From contig NC_084808.1 of NCBI RefSeq assembly GCF_963583255.1, positions 26,678,300-26,742,299 of the forward strand: a stretch of 64,000 nt of DNA, read 5' to 3'. A program made the position numbers and the translations under genes. Shown piece after piece: positions 35,497-46,639 of this stretch. Source of the DNA: Pyrus communis. Taxonomy: Eukaryota > Streptophyta > Magnoliopsida > Rosales > Rosaceae. Below the pieces are notes generated by a model. The model saw only the letters and a program-made list of their open reading frames with translations. It was not told the origin of the DNA and ran no database searches. Position 1 is the first letter of the stretch, and each line of letters opens with the position of its first letter.

Positions 35497-36845
35497 ATGT
35501 CTTCTTCAAGGAGAGTGCATAAACAATTTGAGGAGTAACAGAAAAGACTGTTGGCACAACATGAAGAATTAATCAATCTCGAGGAAGGTGGAGGTGGAGA
35601 TGAAGCTTTCGCAATTGATGAGGATGAGGATGATGACCATAAAAGGCAGAGGGCCTCACATTCCCGCCATGTCATGGAAGTTATGGGTCATATAGCCAAA
35701 CCCAAACGTGTCACAAATTTCGATAGATAAAGGGAAAGACGAGGTAAAGATCTCTTGGAAGATTATTTTATTCCCAACAGCATATTCCTTGATCATGTTT
35801 TTAGACGTCGTTTTAGAATGCAACAAAGTTTGTTTGAAAAAATCATAAGGGCAATTTGCAACCATGATCCATACTTTGTGCAAAAAGATGATGCTTTTTG
35901 TGTTCTAGGTCTTTTTCTTGAGCAACAAATTACGGCTGCCTTGCGAATGCTTGCATATGGAGTATCTGCAGATTAAGTGGATGAGATCGCGAGGATTGGA
36001 AAAACAACTGTTCTGGAGTCCCTGATACGGTTTTGCTCTGCAATTGAAGCCCTGTACACCAATGAGTACCTCCGGACACCACGCCAAGGGACATGCGAAG
36101 GCTTCTGAGGAAGGGTGAGATGCGAGGCTTCCCTGACATGATTGGAAGCATCGACTGCATGCACTGGACTTGGAAAAATTGTTCAAGTGCGTGGCAAGGA
36201 GCTTATGGCGATAGAAAATGAGCAAAAAATATCATTTTGGAAGCGATGACTTTATTTGATACATGGATTTGGCCTACTTTTTTTGGTGTTCCAAAAGCTC
36301 AAAATGACTTAAATATCCTTGCCCAATCTCCAGTGTTCGACGAATTGTTGCAAGGAAAATCGTCGAGATGCATATATTGGGTTAATGACCATAAATACGA
36401 CGGACCACACTACCTTGCAGATGACATTTACCCAAGGTGGTCGACGTTTGTCAAAACAGTGCCATATCCACAGAGTGAAAAAGAAAAACACTTCGCAAAA
36501 TGTCAAGATGGGTGTAGGAAGGATGTGGAGCGTTGTTTTGGTATCCTGCAAGCTTGTTGGGTGATTGTTAGGTTTGCTGCTAGAATGTTTGATGTCGAGG
36601 CTCTTCGATCCATCATGATGACGTGTATTATTCTCCACAACATGATTGTGGAAGATGAGTATGATTATGATGTCGTCAATGAATATGAGCCGGATCCGAT
36701 GAATAACTCAAGAACATGTATCTATTGTGCTCATGACCGGACCGAAGATCCCGTGCAACACGAGCCGTTGGAACTGGATAGACGTTACAATGAATTGATC
36801 GTTCAACGGTACATCGCAAAACGCTTTCGTAATTTTACTCCATGA
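35497..36845 (+). pseudogene. Harbinger (ALP1/HARBI1-like) DDE transposase, inactivated
   Basis: Derived from the transposase nuclease of PIF/Harbinger elements. The frame opens at the ATG at 35497 but meets in-frame stops at about 35536, 35728 and 35974, and the reading frame shifts between about 36060 and 36240. The recognisable sequence includes the N-terminal DYFIPNSIFLDHVFRRRFRM and ALRMLAYGVSAD. The catalytic neighbourhoods are GSIDCMHW (first Asp), HYLADDIYP (second Asp) and KDVERCFGILQ (Glu), so the DDE triad is still visible. HNMIVEDE and the C-terminal NFTP ending are typical of the plant ALP1-like group. The 36237-36845 part is a clean open frame. A short duplicate of the C-terminal coding end (ACATCGCAAAAC...TTTTACTCCA) recurs at 36898-36931. 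Confidence 0.85.
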
Positions 36846-37770
36846 ATTGATCATTCCAGACCGAAGACCTTGACTACTTCTGGCGTCTTTTCCATGTACA
36901 TCGCAAAACTTTTTCGAAATTTTACTCCACATTTCTTGCTTATCCATCTCATTACCCATAATCGGGTCATGAGTTGTGTGAACCCAACATTCACACAACG
37001 TAACATCTTCAATGAGCTTCCACGAAGTTATTTTTTTCTCTCAAAGTGTAGAAAATATTGAAATGTAGAAAGTGTAGAAAATATTGAAATGTGGTATAAG
37101 GTGGAAGATGATGGTTAGGTATTTATAGATAAAATATTTAAAATATTTCTATATTTAAAAAAAAAAAATTATGTTTTTTTTTCATAATTTTTAATAAATT
37201 TTAATTTAGTTAATTAATCTGGACCGTTGGATTTGAAAAATATTCAAATCCATCAGCCTATAAGGCACCACGTGGCCAACGGTTAGAATTCTGACTGTTG
37301 GGCCTTTTTTTTTTAATTGTGGGGAAGAACGTGGACCGTTGATATGTGATCAGACGGTCTAGATCAAAACTGAAATTCAAATTTTTTTTACAGTTGGAAA
37401 TCCAATGGTCTAGAAAAACTAGCCATTGGAAATCCAATGGCGCAGGCCGTCCCATGTGGTCTCCCTGGTTGAGGTTTGAGTGCACTGTGCATGCGGGCCC
37501 CCGTCTACAAACTTGTCGGCTACTCGCGCCCACGTGCGCCTATATTGCATGTGCCTGGCGCAAAAAAATTTGAATTGCCCTTCGACGCCATGCTGGCGTC
37601 AACATGGCATCAGATGGTCCGGTCCCAAAGTCTGTCAATTTTGGGTTGGCTTGGAGACCAGCTTGGGCTAGGTGCTAAGCAATATGTTAGGCTAAAGAGA
37701 CTTCCCTAGGTGCTGGGCTATTTTTTTTGCTGTGTACCGGCCTATCTCACCCCAGATGGAAGTGCCCTTA

Positions 37771-38090
37771 TGTAGGGGTAGGGCTACAATATTCTCTATC
37801 ACTAATATAGTTTATTATTTTTCAACGAAAAGAAGTAAAATATTGAAATCCCAATCGCCTGCACAATACAGATCCTCAATGCAATTATTGCTCAAATATT
37901 TAAACAAAATTTAATAACTTGGTTCTTGAGTTCTTAGTCTTATCAGCTCCTCCAAAAGAAAAATACAAAAAAAAAATAAATAAATAAATAAACAAAAGAA
38001 ATGTCTAGATAGGAGAAATTTTTAGGTTTGACTGTTCAGACAAGGTCACATCCACGGAAAAGGGATATTCTCTGGATCCATTCCTCCTAA
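37771..38090. other. short intergenic stretch
   Basis: AT-rich with an (AAAT)n/(A)n run at about 37966-37996. No gene. Confidence 0.4.
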
Positions 38091-38221
38091 TCCATCAAGT
38101 TTGGAGATCCAGATCGTTGAAATTAGATCCAACGGTTACAAATAAGAGTCCACTTTAAAAGTTATAAAAAATTAACTGTTAAATTAAATATCAACAGTTC
38201 GGATCTTCAAATTTAATGAAC
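38091..38221. mobile_element. foldback MITE, family B copy 3 (degenerate)
   Basis: Left CATCAAGTTTGGAGATCCAG...GATCCAACGGTTACAAATAAG; right, reversed, CATTAAATTTGAAGATCCGAAC. It shares GGTTACAAATAAGAGTCCAC and AAAAGTTATAA with the other two copies. Arms are more diverged than at 29435-29629. Confidence 0.6.
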
Positions 38222-39709
38222 TCCCTTCCCCACATCCACCAACTACGAGTTCGTATTTTGATTTAATTGACCTTAAGTTGGCCTTATTTGATTTTGTCCG
38301 TTATTGTATACGACGGTTGGATACAAGAACTTAACCTAAAATCAACGGGCTACAATAGAATAGAATATGATAAGAGTCATAAATAATCGCAGGTGGACAC
38401 GATCGTCTGAGTACTGCGTACGTTGTAATGTTGTCGTAGTTAATTTACTACTCAATTATTGGAGTGAAGGAGCTGCTGCCTACGTGGAGTAGGTGCCACC
38501 GTGCACCGCACAACACACAACATTCTAAGTACGGCAGCTGTTACTTTCGTTTTGTTTTTGACGAATTGGAGCCCGCGCCTCTCACCTCATCACCTTCACA
38601 GATCCCACAGCCCAGCAAACCAGTGAAACCACCACACCCAGCAAACCCCAAAAAGTCCACCTTGGTCTGACGGTTACCGTTAAACCTACTGTTTAGCTCC
38701 CCGCTGGGCTCTGAGAAGACCCAGCAAAGCTTTCTTCCCACTCCCAGGTATTTTTTTGAGGACCCAGGCAGAAGTTCAAACTTCCCAGAAAGCCTTTTTT
38801 TTTTTTCTTATTTTATTTTATTTTATTTTTTGTATAATTTTTTATTGCTTTTTCTATATATTTAAATTTTGCATTCATTTTTTATTCCTCAATTCTGCAA
38901 ATTTGTTTGTTTAATTTGCTTAATCATTGGAACTTTGTTGTATTTAGTGAAAGTCTTTAGCTTCAAAACTTTTATGCAGAGCTGTCATGTCACAAATCTG
39001 GATGTTCTTCATTTTGTTGCATATTTTGTTGACAAGACGATATTTTAAACTAATCTAATTTATAAGGAGGTAAATTCGAACTTGGATGCAAAGTGGCGTG
39101 CTGCCCGACTGGCCTAAGCTGTTGTTTAAGAGAGAGAAATGTGTATGAACGGTCATACATATTAATTTCCCGTAGAGTTTAGATCTATAATCCTGGAAGA
39201 ATATCTCTGATCCATCAATTTTAGTGGATAGATTTAGCTTAAAGCTTTTGTATCCTTAGTCCTTACCAATTATGAGTAGGGATTCTGAAGGGAATGGTTA
39301 ATCTAATTTGGTGCTTGTATCACTGAAGTGATAATTTTGGAGAGTAACCTAGTAGCGGCTTTCGCTGCTAATTAGGCAGATGCAATGCCATTCTGAATGT
39401 GTTTTCCCACCTAACGCGGGGACATCAATGTCGACAGAATTTGATTGAGTTGTGAAGTTTCACTTTCATTTTTAGCTTACACTGAATTTCAGACGTTTGC
39501 TTGTTATTTTTGTTGCTTAATCTCGATTAGTCTCTTCAAGTGGTGGTAATATGGATTTAATTATCTGTACCAATGACTATATTTTGGGGCTCATTCATAT
39601 CATTTCTTGCTCTAAAATAAGTTTGCCTTGCTCAGCCTTCTCTTTTGGAACTTTTTCGATACTCAGAGAGAAGAGATCAGGTTGCGAAAGCACGAACTGA
39701 GCATTTGGC
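38222..39709 (+). promoter_or_regulatory. WIT gene promoter, non-coding exon and 5' UTR intron
   Basis: A GC-richer leader at about 38460-38747 ends CACTCCCAG at a good donor, GTATTTTTTT. The T-rich stretch after it (38790-38850) and an acceptor-like GATACTCAG just before 39669 fit a leader intron of about 0.9 kb, with the rest of the UTR running to the ATG at 39710. This is inferred from splice-site appearance only. Confidence 0.5.
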
Positions 39710-42316
39710 ATGGAAGACCACGCTGTTTGTGATATCAATGTTGTGCCATCTAACGAGTCTGGCGTGCAGGAGTTAGAGAGTTCCATGAAAGTTTTAACAA
39801 AGGTGGACTTGGACTTGGCATATTCTTCTGAGAAGTTAGCAAATCTCCATGTACCTCTGATGTACCTTTTGGCTCAGCAAAATGATCTTGAGGCAATGGC
39901 CACCGCGAATGACTATATTCTGGCAGACTCTATTGAAAAAGTATTGGTATTCAATCTCCTGTCTAGCATTTTAGATTCTGAGGTCAGAGAGCTGGACAGC
40001 TACATGGATAATCTCCGGGTGGAAATTGTTGATGCGCATCCAAAAATATCTTCGTGCAGACACTTGGGAGAACTGTACTCTATAATGAAAGGAAAACTAA
40101 ATGATTCTGAAGAATCACTAAAGCAATCTCGACAGCAGATTTCAGAGGTCAAGATGCAGTCAGAAAGGTTTCAGAGAACCGTTCTAGCTTTCGAGCATGA
40201 GAATTGTAAGTTCTAATTTTTCCGTCTAGTTTGGAGATTCTTTAAATTCAAATAGAGACGATGCATTTTTACATGGTTATTATTTACATGAGGCACACAT
40301 GTCAACAGGGAAAACTGACATTGCCATGGATTTATCCGAGAATGCACAACTGTCGAATAAAAATGCAATGTCAAATTTAAGGATGCCTAGACAACAAAGA
40401 CATAATCTATGGATGCTGGAGAAGTCTCTAACAAGGGAGCTATATCTTGAGAAGAAATTAGCTGAGTCAAGACAAAATGAAGAAGAACTTAAAGTGAAGC
40501 TACATCATACTGAACAGGTATCATTTCGCATGGAAGAAGCTGCGGAAGTTGTTTGGGGAAGATTTTTAGAGGCAGAGAATGCTGCTGAGGTTCTCCAGGG
40601 AATTTCGAAGGAGTTATTAGGTAGACTGCAGCTTGTTCATTTTAATCTGAACGGTTCAATTCAACGAGAAAGTGAGTTAAAATCCAAACTTCAAGCTAGT
40701 CTGGAAGAGCTTAGAGCAAAAGATACTGCTTTGCAGAAGCTCCACAATATCCTTGCCGAGAACATTAAGAAAGATGTTGAACTGTCTGCTTTGAGAGAAA
40801 AGGTGACGCTCCTTGAGAAACAGCTGAAAGAATCACAGCTCCAGTTGAAGAATGCAAATGCCACGAATGAATCAAGTGAAGAGAAACTTGGGGAAATGGA
40901 AAGTTTAGTTGCCTCTTTGAAAGGAAACATCTATGTAGCAGAAGTTAAGGCTGAGAATGCAGAACTTAAGGTTGCAGAATTAACAGGAACAAATATGGAA
41001 CTCACCGAAGAGATGAGTTTTCTCAAAGGAAGTGCTACTGGCACAGAAAAAAAGGTTGGAAGTCTCGAGAAGCAGCTGAGGGAAGTAGAGATACAATTAC
41101 AGCATGCCAAAGCATCCTCCGAAGCAAGTCAAGAACAGCAGAATATGTTATATGCTGCAATCTGGGATATGGAAACTTTAATTGAAGATCTGAAATCAAA
41201 GGTTTCCAAAGCAGAGATTAAGATAGAAAGTACTGAGGAGCAATGTATAATGTTATCTGAAACTAATGCAGAACTAAATGCGGAAATAACTGTTCTAAGG
41301 GATAGGGTGGAATACTTGGAATCGTCTTTGGATCAAGCTAACAATGCAAAACTTGCAAGTGCAGAAGAACTCAATTCCAGGATCAAGCTCATTATGGATA
41401 TGGCAATGCAACTGGCCGTAGAAAGGGAGCGCATCCAAAATCAGGTATGTCTTGTATAACCAACTCCCTCTAGTGCTCAAGTCCCTGTTTCAAATGAGAA
41501 ATCTGTCTCTTCGAATACGTATAGGAAAATAGAAGTCGCTGAATTGACACCGAAGAAAAAAATGCAAGGTGTCCGAGTTAAGAAAAATTACAAGCATATT
41601 CATAGTATTTCTGTTAACTATAGTTTCTTCTGTGCAGATGCATGCCTTAACAATGAACAAAAAACTTCTGGTGGAGAAGATATGGAACACCAAAAAAGAT
41701 GCAACTGAGTGCTGCAATAAACACATTGACAACAACGAGCTTCCGTCTTTCCAGTGTAATCCTCCAAGTGCTACTTCTATAAAAACATCCGTGGAAGATG
41801 TGACGTATTCTTTAGATAAAAGTTTCCAGGCAGGTATTCTTTTGGATCTTCATGCATAACCAGGACTGCCTGCCACTTGTATAACTGTCAATTATTAAGG
41901 GGTGACAATATAGTTTTAAGTCGCAGCGGTTGCAACGAAATTTTTAGTTGTCTTTGTTTTCCTTTCAAAATCATAGAACTACATAATGAACAGGAAGACA
42001 GAGTTTGAGATGGACCTTTTCTGTTTTTTTTTTTTTTTTTCCTGATTTATTTGCTCATTCTGGATCATTCTTCTCACAAATTCTTCAATATTCACTGAAT
42101 CAGGTGGATGAAGCGTCAGCAGAGGCACCTGACTGTGATAATGATGCGGGGGCTTCCAGTTCTGTAAATAGTCCCACTGGCTCGGATACAGAACTTGACA
42201 CTGTCGAAGTGGTAGAGGCCAAACGCCTGAGCCTCAAGCATGTTTTCATGGTAATTGTTCTCATATCAGCCATATATTTGCTTAACCAGGAATCTTTCCT
42301 CGTTGACGAATTGTGA
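39710..42316 (+). CDS. WIT1: WPP domain-interacting tail-anchored protein (WIT1/WIT2-like)
   Basis: Plant nuclear-envelope protein. In Arabidopsis, WIT proteins sit in the outer nuclear membrane with WIP proteins, anchor RanGAP through its WPP domain, and bind myosin XI-i to move nuclei. Exons: 39710-40205, 40309-41444, 41638-41829, 42104-42316; 2,037 bases, 678 aa (Arabidopsis WIT1 about 700, WIT2 about 630). The N-terminal 160 residues (KVDLDLAYSSEKLANLHV ... DILADSIEK-like region) are the conserved WIT block. About residues 200-550 are Leu/Glu/Lys heptads forming long coiled coil. The C-terminus has one hydrophobic segment, HVFMVIVLISAIYLL, followed by only about 11 residues, the tail anchor. 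The last intron must begin GC (CAG|GCAGGT at 41830) to keep frame, a rare but accepted GC-AG intron. The choice between WIT1 and WIT2 is not settled by eye. Confidence 0.92.
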
Positions 42317-42636
42317 CGAATAAGCTTTCTCACGCCTCTAACATCACGATAAACCTTTCATACCGGTGACACATTGTTCCATGATATTTTCTTCTGGAGC
42401 ACTCTAGTTCTCTACACTGAGCGTGGTGTCTTGTTACTAGGATTTCTAGGTTCTGCAGAATAAAACGGTGTTTAAGCAGGACGTATTGTATTGTTCGAGA
42501 ATTCGTTTACTGTACATATAGGTTGTCTGTATGATCTATCGGCTTTTCGGTGGAATTTGGAAATGAGCAGTGTTTTCCACAGGGTGATTCAAATTCGAAG
42601 CTAAGTGTACAATTTAACAAGTGATTAAAATTTAAA
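42317..42636. other. WIT 3' UTR and flank
   Basis: Downstream flank of the WIT gene with AATAAAA at about 42460, a candidate poly(A) signal. No further gene. Confidence 0.5.
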
Positions 42637-42791
42637 AAGGAAAACTAATGAAAAGGGTTTGAAAACTTTGAGTTTTAATGATAAGGACAAAATAAAGGGT
42701 AAAGTGAATAGTATCAGTATTGACTTTTTACTGTAAAAATGTGGTTTTTTATTAAAATGAATAGTATCGTGGGCTTTTCGTTAAAATTCCC
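42637..42791 (-). mobile_element. short MITE, family A copy 3
   Basis: Inverted relative to 17272-17428: AAGGAAAACTAATGAAAAGG at the left and CGTTAAAATTCCC at the right. The interior phrases GATAAGGACAAAATAAAG and AAAGTGAATAGTATC are kept. It lies in the WIT 3' flank. Confidence 0.7.
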
Positions 42792-43004
42792 AATTTAAAA
42801 AGGTCAAACTAGTTGCCTTCGGCGTAACGTGAATTTCGAATGGTTGCCACTTGGTAATCGGATTATGTGACGTTTAATCTTCTTATGATCACCAAGATTA
42901 GAAGCAAAGCAATAACGCCAATGAAATAATAAAGGTATTAATTACTTTAATTATTCAACTCAGACAATGTCATAGTACTATAGCCTTATCCCCTTGTTCG
43001 CATT

Positions 43005-43338
43005 TCACGGCAATTGGTTTGGTCGAAAATTGGCTTCAACTTGGAGTTGGGGACGAGCGTTGCCACCATCACATATGCATTCGCCGTTAACGCAGCGCCA
43101 GGGAAATCCTTCGCACACACTGCTGCAGTCTATCATCCCCGGACACCGGAGTTTTCCCCTTGCTTCAGCTCCCGGCACGTTCCACATTGCCATGCCTGTA
43201 TAAATTACAAACTAATTTAAACCAATGTGTCAAAGTGAAATTGCGTGTGTGAGAGAGAGAGAGAGGGAGGGACTAACAAGCAATTATAGTAAAAAGAAGG
43301 ACCAAAGAAGCGAGCTTGAAAGATGGTTTCTTCTCCAT
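43005..43338 (-). CDS. small secreted cysteine-rich (defensin-like) peptide, two exons
   Basis: Not evident from any single frame. Exon 1 (43338-43278) starts at ATG and encodes a basic start, MEKKPSFK, then a hydrophobic core, LASLVLLFTIIA. The donor is TTGCTT|GTTAGTCC. Exon 2 (43195-43005), after ATACAG, continues in frame to a stop; total 83 aa. A signal peptase site is likely after PGAEA. The predicted mature part of about 51 residues has six cysteines in the order C-x5-C-x3-C-x6-C-x4-C-x-C, ending ECICDG, a spacing like defensin-like/NCR-type peptides. The signal-peptide exon split from a cysteine-motif exon is the usual layout of that class. A TATAAAA (minus strand, 43433-43427) lies about 90 bases before the ATG. 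The role (defence, signalling or reproduction) cannot be told from sequence. A (GA)n run sits in the intron. Confidence 0.7.
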
Positions 43339-43426
43339 ATTGTTCTTGATATTGTTGTGGTTGAGGAACTTGTAGAGTTGCTGGTTTCAGTGCTTTGTAT
43401 AGCGAAGCGGATCATTTTGCACTTCA

Positions 43427-43433
43427 TTTTATA
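43427..43433 (-). promoter_or_regulatory. TATA box of the cysteine-rich peptide gene
   Basis: Minus-strand TATAAAA in CCTATAAAATGAAG, about 90 bases upstream of the ATG at 43338. This distance leaves a leader of about 60 bases. Confidence 0.55.
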
Positions 43434-43502
43434 GGAGACGAAATCAAATGAAACGGGAGGTCAATTCTATGTTTAGATTTCAAAAAATCCTCCATATTAA
43501 GA

Positions 43503-43928
43503 AGGGTGTATTCAATTGGGATTTTGAGGGATTTTAATTCTTTTAATGAATCTATGGGTATTCAATGAGGATTTTAAGTGATTTTCTGAAATTAAAGGTG
43601 TATTCAATTAGAATTTTAAAACAGTTTATTAAAATCCTTAGAAATCCGGGTGTATTCAATTAGGATTTTAAAGAAATTTATAATATTCTAATTGTATTAA
43701 ATTAGAAATTGATTTTAAAGAATTTGATAAAGTTGAAGAATTAGAGGGAATTTGAGAGATTTCGTAATGTATTTTAAGCATCTACAAATCTCACCTCTCC
43801 CCATGAGATTTCGGGGAAATTGAATCAAAATTTTATATGGAATCTCTACAAATCAATTAAACTCCATAAAAATCCATGAATTTATAAATCCATTAAAGTC
43901 TCTCAAATTCTCAATTGAATACACGCCC
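43503..43928. mobile_element. MITE, family E (GGTGTATTCAATT ends)
   Basis: The left end GGGTGTATTCAATTGGGATT and the reverse complement of the right end, GGGCGTGTATTCAATTGAGA, form long inverted repeats. The left half has three additional internal GTATTCAAT(T/G) motifs (about 43557, 43599, 43650), suggesting internal duplication or nested copies. About 426 bp. It is about 65 bp upstream of the TATA box of the peptide gene. Confidence 0.7.
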
Positions 43929-44029
43929 TAAATTAAATCATGAGAGAATGAATCATTCTCCATAACGAGATATTTGTGAAAAATATTGATGACATTCAGA
44001 ACCCAATTTTAACGCTTGCAATTTTAGGG

Positions 44030-44034
44030 TGTAT
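44030..44034. repeat. target-site duplication of the solo LTR (left copy)
   Basis: TGTAT directly precedes the LTR terminus TGACACAC. The same TGTAT is at 46226-46230 directly after the other terminus. Confidence 0.85.
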
Positions 44035-46225
44035 TGACACACTCCAACCGAAGTTGATGCATGCTAGTTGACACCCGAGGGTGGCGTAACCATAAAGGAA
44101 AGTGATGCATAAAAATATGGATAAATTTAAATCGAAACTAGGATTTATTTAAGCTAATAAAGTGTGTGCGTAATAGTGGGAAGAACCCATAAAACACAAA
44201 TGTTTAGAGCATAGATGACAAAGGTAGTGTAGTCAAAACTAATTAAGTACTTAATACATAACCGAGAAATGCTCCCTACATTTATTTAGGTATGTCAGAA
44301 TCCAACAGAGTTTCCTCATATGCCATAGAGAATTCAACTATCTAAGACCTGAAGGGGCAAAAAAAAAAAAAAAAGGTGAGTGGGCAAACACAAGGGTTTA
44401 TAAAACACATTTATTTTCTGAACATACTAACCCCTCGCTGTAAAACATGTATAATTTCCAGAAAATCATACTATGTATAAATATGAAATCAAATGCAAAT
44501 CAACAATAATTCCCAAAATATGCCAATCATAATATCTCAACATTAGCATAATAAAATCAGCTACTCATCGATCTATGCTAGCACACAAGTCGGAGTCGCC
44601 TAATGCAACTTGTACAATTGAACTGATGCTTATTAATCTATGCCAACACACAAGTCGGAGTTGCCTAATGCAACTTGTACGACAGGACTGGGTGTAATCA
44701 TAATATACGCTCTAGTGCTACAATTACGTGAAGACTGGCGCTATTCACGATCACATACGAGTCGGAGCTGCCTATTGCAACCTGTACGACAAGATGTCGA
44801 AGTTGCCTATTGCAACCTGTATGACATGACTGGCATCTATTTAGATCCAAGGTGAGCGTGCGGTGTGGATGTGAACATACATGTGAAATACTAGCCCTGG
44901 CCCTGGCCCAGGGTGAGCATTAACATTGGGTGCAACAATGATGAGCAGACTACATAAATATAAGCATGCCATAACGATTCAATAATTCTAGTCAACATAA
45001 TAAACTTACATGTGCATCCCGTAGTATTATTTTAGCATTTCACAACAGTACAACATTTTTTATAACATTATTTAATCATGGCATAATAGGCATGAATCAA
45101 TTCAAAAACATTTGTAGAAACTATAAAACTTTATATACCATATATATAAAAACAAACGTCTACTCACTGATATGTGGTCGGATCGTAACCTTATTGCCTT
45201 GCTTGACCTCGTACTTCTTCAGGATAATTTTCTCCTATATGTGAAATAACTAAAATAATTAATTAATTAACACATACACAAAGAGGCTAGGAAAACCCCC
45301 ATAGTTTGCTCAAACAGAGGGTTTAATATACAAAAATGTTCTACTCGACGTCTTGGACCCGTACACGTCAAGCACACATCGACCGGAGGCCGGACGCGCC
45401 TTCACGCGCAGGTCAGAAACTGACAGACCTAGGGAATATTCCGTCAGACTTGACGGAATATTCTGTTAAATAGTAACGAAACCTAACGATGTCAGAATAT
45501 TCTGTCAACTTTGGCTGAGAAGAAGAAAAATCTGATTGGGTGCAATAATGTGGGAAAGTGGTGGTGAGGAAAAAGGGCATGGGTCCAATTCTTAAAGGAA
45601 GAAGGGGATAAGATTTTCAGATTGTGTACCGTAAGTCGTACATCAAAAATCTTCTCCTTATCAATAATAGTGTCTCCCACACTGATAAATTAACACACGC
45701 GTGTACCAAATTTTCCTGTTGTTAACGTACTTTAACTGTGCTTAACTTTTTCGTTACAACTCTGATTTGGGTCTAACTCGTGATCACGCATTCGTAAGAA
45801 CGAGTACTATTTAATTACGATAACGAAAAAACTAATTTAAGAGTCGAATAACAACGTCCACGTCAGGTTTCACTTTTGCCAAAAGGGCATAAATGTCAAT
45901 TTACACACTCGGGGAGAAAGTTACATGAAAAATTAGGGACGGATCGTGTCATATCCCAGTCTCGATTCCGCCGGAGCACAATATTGTCTGCTTTAGTCCC
46001 TAACCACGCCCTCATGGTTTTGTTTCTGGGAACTAACGAGCAACTTCCCAGTGGATCACCAATCTTGGAATTGCTCTCGCCTAAACTCGCTTAACTTTGG
46101 AATTCCGATGAAACCTGAAGCCAGTGAGTCCCCAAAAGGCCTCATGCTATAAGAGGTGGGCATGTACATATAAGGCACATCACCCTCTCTCTATTGGTCA
46201 ATGTGGGATGTTACAGGTAGTCACA
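44035..46225 (-). mobile_element. solo LTR, 2,191 bp, with perfect 5-bp TSD, inserted in a family E MITE
   Basis: On the minus strand the LTR runs from TGTGACTACCTGTAACATCC to ...GGTTGGAGTGTGTCA, giving standard TG...CA ends. It is flanked by TGTAT on both sides. There is no polymerase, integrase or gag sequence, so it is what remains after recombination between two LTRs. Removing the LTR and one TSD joins AGGGTGTAT to TCAATTGATATTTTAAAGG, the family E MITE sequence, so the target was itself a MITE. Internal AGTCGGAGTTGCCTAATGCA repeats (44588-44810) correspond, inverted, to those at 350-560. Confidence 0.85.
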
Positions 46226-46230
46226 TGTAT

Positions 46231-46639
46231 TCAATTGATATTTTAAAGGTTTTTAGAAGAGTTATAAATCCGTGATGTTGATGAATAATTAATAAAAAGG
46301 AAAAAAAATTCATTTAGATGCACATATTTTTCATTCAAACGTTCATGTCCAAATTTACTTATTATATCTGTCGTGTTCATGTTATTTTCACGAGTTGATC
46401 AACATATAAAATGGTATATAATAATACAATAACTCTTATTACAATTTATTCTTTTTTTTTTCTTGATTTATAACGATATTAGAAGAGAAGAGAATCAAGT
46501 TCGGGAATTCAAATACGAGAATAAAAGATCTTAAGCAACTAAGTTAGAAGATCCCTCCGAGTACACATCAAGCAATACTAGTTGAACAATATTAATCAAT
46601 CCTATAATCATGCGAATAGATTGTCAGCCTTACCAACAA
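46231..46639. other. right part of the interrupted family E MITE and AT-rich DNA
   Basis: Starts with TCAATTGATATTTTAAAGG, the continuation of a family E MITE split by the LTR. No gene. Confidence 0.5.

Larger units (their letters stand above)
34786..37767 (+). mobile_element. PIF/Harbinger DNA transposon, 2,982 bp, with TIRs and TTA target duplication
   Basis: The left terminus GAGCAGTTTCACCCC (34786) and the reverse complement of the right terminus, GGGCACTTCCATCTG (ending 37767), agree at 11 of 15 positions. Both ends are flanked by TTA (34783-34785 and 37768-37770), the hallmark target of PIF/Harbinger. The element holds, in order, a 5' subterminal region, five 71-bp tandem repeats, a broken DDE transposase (35497-36845) and a 3' subterminal region. 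No separate Myb-like second ORF is recognisable, so the copy is non-autonomous now. Confidence 0.85.

Noticed and set aside
35656..36638. Minus-strand ORFs of 75-109 codons inside the Harbinger element
   Set aside because: They are antisense shadows of the transposase coding region.
36897..37061. ORF downstream of the transposase (HFLLIHLITHNRV...)
   Set aside because: It starts in a duplicated scrap of the transposase C-terminus and then runs through non-coding transposon DNA.
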